Origin: Bryobacteraceae bacterium
GTDB lineage: Bacteria > Acidobacteriota > Terriglobia > Bryobacterales > Bryobacteraceae
Reading direction: 5' to 3'
DNA: 31,510 bases
NCBI GenBank assembly: GCA_030039005.1
Contig: JASHQT010000591.1
Coordinates: 1 to 31,510 of the forward strand
A program made the position numbers and the translations under genes. Of the stretch, positions 29,860 to 31,510 are shown in pieces. The stretch's first letter is position 1, and each line of letters starts with the position of its first letter. The notes below the pieces were generated by a model. It did no database searches. It saw only the letters and a program-made list of their open reading frames with translations, and was not told where the DNA came from.

Positions 29860-31510
29860 GAACGTTTTTCATCGGCGCGGCCTGTTTCGCGATCTCTGCT
29901 TTCACCCTGTGCGGCCAGAGCGCCCCCAGCCCCAATACCAACCCTGCTCGCGAGCTCGTAAACAAATATTGCGTCGCTTGTCACAACGAGAAGCTCAAGA
30001 CCGGCGGCCTTGTTCTCACCCGCGCCAACTTCGACAACCCCTGGAACACCGAAGAAACTTGGGAAAAGGTGATCTCGAAGCTCCGCAGCCGCTCCATGCC
30101 GCCGCCCAAGCTCCCGCGTCCCGATAACGCCACCTACGACAAGGTCGCCTCCTGGCTCGAATCCCAAATCGATCGCGTAGCCGCCACGCGCGTGAATCCC
30201 GGCCGCCCCGGCAATCTGCATCGCTTGAATCGCGCCGAATACGCCAACGCCGTGCGCGATCTCGTCGCGGTCGAAGTCGACCCGCACGAACTGCTCCCGC
30301 CCGATCAGCAGGCCTTCGGTTTCGAGAACAATGCCGACGCGCTGGACATGCAGCCCGCCCTCCTCGATCGCTACGTCTCCGCTGCCACGTTTGTCGCGCG
30401 CCGCGCCGTCGGCGATACCAGCATCCCGCCGGCCTTCGTCCGCTATGGAGCCCTGAAAGACAACGCCAACGATCTGACGTACCTGCGCCAGGTGGATCGC
30501 CTGGGCGAAGATTTTCCGCTCGGCTCCAAAGGCGGTGTTGCCGCCGAGCACTATTTCCCCGTGGACGGCGACTACGTTTTCAGGCTTCGCCTCCAGCGCA
30601 CCTGGTCGAACGAAATTCGCGGATTGAATGAGCCCAATCAGTTCGAGCTGCGCATCGATGGCCAGCGCGTCTGGCAATCGACGCTCGGTGGCGGCAAGGC
30701 GCCCTACAAGACTTTTATATATGACGGCGACCAAGTGCTCCAGACGCGCCTTCCCGTGAAGGCCGGCTTGCACAAGGTGATGGCGACCATGCTCAAAACG
30801 GAAGACGAGGAGCCCGAAGGCCCGGGTCCCGATCGCCTCCCGCTGTTCAGCCGCGCCTCGGACGTACCCAGCGCGCCCACCGCGATTGCCGCCTTGCTGA
30901 TCGGCGGCCCGTATGACGGCAAGGTGCCGGCCGATTCGCCTAGCCGCGATCTCCTCTTCGTCTGCCATCCTGCGGCTCAAGGCGACGAACTCCCCTGCGC
31001 GACAAAAATCCTCTCGCGCCTCGCCCGCCGCTCCTATCGCCGCGCCGTCACCGAAGACGATGTCGACACCCTGCTCGCCTTCTACAAGCGCGGGCGCGCC
31101 AGCGGCACGTTCGACGACGGGATTCGCGAAGCTTTGGAGCGCGTGCTCGTCAGCCCCGATTTTCTGTTCCGCATTGAAGCCGATCCCGCTGGCGTCGCGC
31201 CCGGCTCCGCGTACCGTATTTCCGACGTCGAGCTCGCCTCGCGGCTCTCCTTCTTCCTGTGGGGCAGCACCCCCGACGACACGCTGCTCGACCTCGCCGT
31301 GCGCGACAAACTTCACGAGCCCGTGGTCATCGAGCAGCAGGTCGCGCGCATGTTCGCCGATCCCCGCGCCCGCAAATCCCTGGTCGACAATTTCTTCTCC
31401 GATTGGCTGGAGACTCGCAACGTCTGGCTGCTCAACCCCGACGGCACCAAGTTCCCGTTCTTCGACGACAATTTGCGCTCGGCCTTCGTCACCGAGACCG
31501 AAATGTTCCT
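29856..31510 (+). CDS. Planctomycete/Acidobacteria-type cytochrome with DUF1587/DUF1595/DUF1592 domains, 3' end outside window
   Basis: The frame is open from the ATG at 29856 to the window edge (551 codons). A signal peptide covers about residues 1-21. A PSCyt1-like cytochrome domain has C39-V-A-C42-H43 and a likely distal Met81 in RSMPPPKLP. Next comes DUF1587 (LHRLNRAEYANAVRDLVAVE ... ADALDMQPALLDRYV, about 128-190). A beta-rich middle part follows (HYFPVDGDYVFRLRLQRTW, FELRIDGQRVW). Then DUF1595 (ILSRLARRSYRRAVTEDDVD ... LERVLVSPDFLFRIE, about 385-445) and the start of DUF1592 (YRISDVELASRLSFFLWGST ... FFSDWLETRNVW). The expected DUF1588 and DUF1585 lie beyond the window. These proteins are common in Planctomycetes and acidobacteria; their substrate is unknown. 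It overlaps the ankyrin gene by 4 nt. Confidence 0.9.
   Translation, partial: MRTFFIGAACFAISAFTLCGQSAPSPNTNPARELVNKYCVACHNEKLKTGGLVLTRANFDNPWNTEETWEKVISKLRSRSMPPPKLPRPDNATYDKVASWLESQIDRVAATRVNPGRPGNLHRLNRAEYANAVRDLVAVEVDPHELLPPDQQAFGFENNADALDMQPALLDRYVSAATFVARRAVGDTSIPPAFVRYGALKDNANDLTYLRQVDRLGEDFPLGSKGGVAAEHYFPVDGDYVFRLRLQRTWSNEIRGLNEPNQFELRIDGQRVWQSTLGGGKAPYKTFIYDGDQVLQTRLPVKAGLHKVMATMLKTEDEEPEGPGPDRLPLFSRASDVPSAPTAIAALLIGGPYDGKVPADSPSRDLLFVCHPAAQGDELPCATKILSRLARRSYRRAVTEDDVDTLLAFYKRGRASGTFDDGIREALERVLVSPDFLFRIEADPAGVAPGSAYRISDVELASRLSFFLWGSTPDDTLLDLAVRDKLHEPVVIEQQVARMFADPRARKSLVDNFFSDWLETRNVWLLNPDGTKFPFFDDNLRSAFVTETEMF

Noticed and set aside
29793..31316. Long minus-strand open frame of 507 codons
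   Set aside because: It is antisense to the DUF1587/DUF1592 cytochrome, which has unmistakable domains and a signal peptide on the plus strand. High-GC codon use keeps the opposite frame open.

Overview
The window looks like a chromosomal segment of a GC-rich acidobacterium of the Bryobacterales / Candidatus Solibacter type. The grounds are protein families: a TIGR03435-family secreted protein, a DUF1587/DUF1592-type multi-domain cytochrome, a BBP2-like outer-membrane barrel fused to a carboxypeptidase-regulatory-like domain, a small HTH protein of a kind I associate with acidobacteria, and many secreted proteins of unknown function. I saw no rRNA, tRNA, CRISPR array, insertion sequence or phage gene. 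This is a lineage inference, not a proof.

Layout. (1) 1-1862: the start of a minus-strand membrane protein, a 370-bp non-coding stretch, then two probable F420-dependent oxidoreductases in a tight pair. (2) 1949-6965: an OpgC-like membrane acyltransferase, then a tricarballylate/citrate locus. The CitA/TcuC-type symporter gene (+) runs head-on into tcuB and tcuA (-), and the 3' ends of tcuC and tcuB overlap by 120 bp. (3) 6998-12837: a run of plus-strand genes for exported proteins: an alpha/beta hydrolase, two paralogues of an unnamed His-rich family, a cytochrome c/PQQ beta-propeller dehydrogenase of the polyvinyl-alcohol-dehydrogenase type, a cupin, and a cytoplasmic APH/choline-kinase-like enzyme. 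The last three are almost certainly co-transcribed. (4) 12993-20344: a TIGR03435 protein, an exported metallo-beta-lactamase-fold enzyme, then a tight four-gene operon: class II-like cytochrome c, a Tat-exported fusion of the [2Fe-2S] and molybdenum subunits of a xanthine/aldehyde-oxidase-family enzyme, its FAD subunit with an extra four-Cys [4Fe-4S]-type insert, and a HAD-fold protein with a degenerate active site. (5) 20373-22735: methylmalonate-semialdehyde dehydrogenase and a divergent UlaG-like metallo-hydrolase. (6) 22757-26860, minus strand: a secreted EF-hand protein, the large porin-like barrel, a small HTH protein and a secreted protein of unknown function. (7) 26977-31510: a secreted unknown protein, then an ankyrin-repeat protein translationally coupled to a Planctomycete/Acidobacteria-type cytochrome that runs off the window.

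Taken together the region is rich in periplasmic redox and carbon-catabolic functions: three c-type cytochrome proteins, PQQ- and Mo-dependent oxidation, tricarballylate dehydrogenation and CoA-linked semialdehyde oxidation. No single pathway can be assigned from sequence alone. The parts most worth follow-up are the periplasmic Mo-enzyme operon with fused subunits, the duplicated His-rich family of unknown function, the deep tcuC/tcuB antisense overlap, and a recurring start-site arrangement (a -10-like hexamer 5-8 nt before the start codon) that suggests leaderless transcripts.
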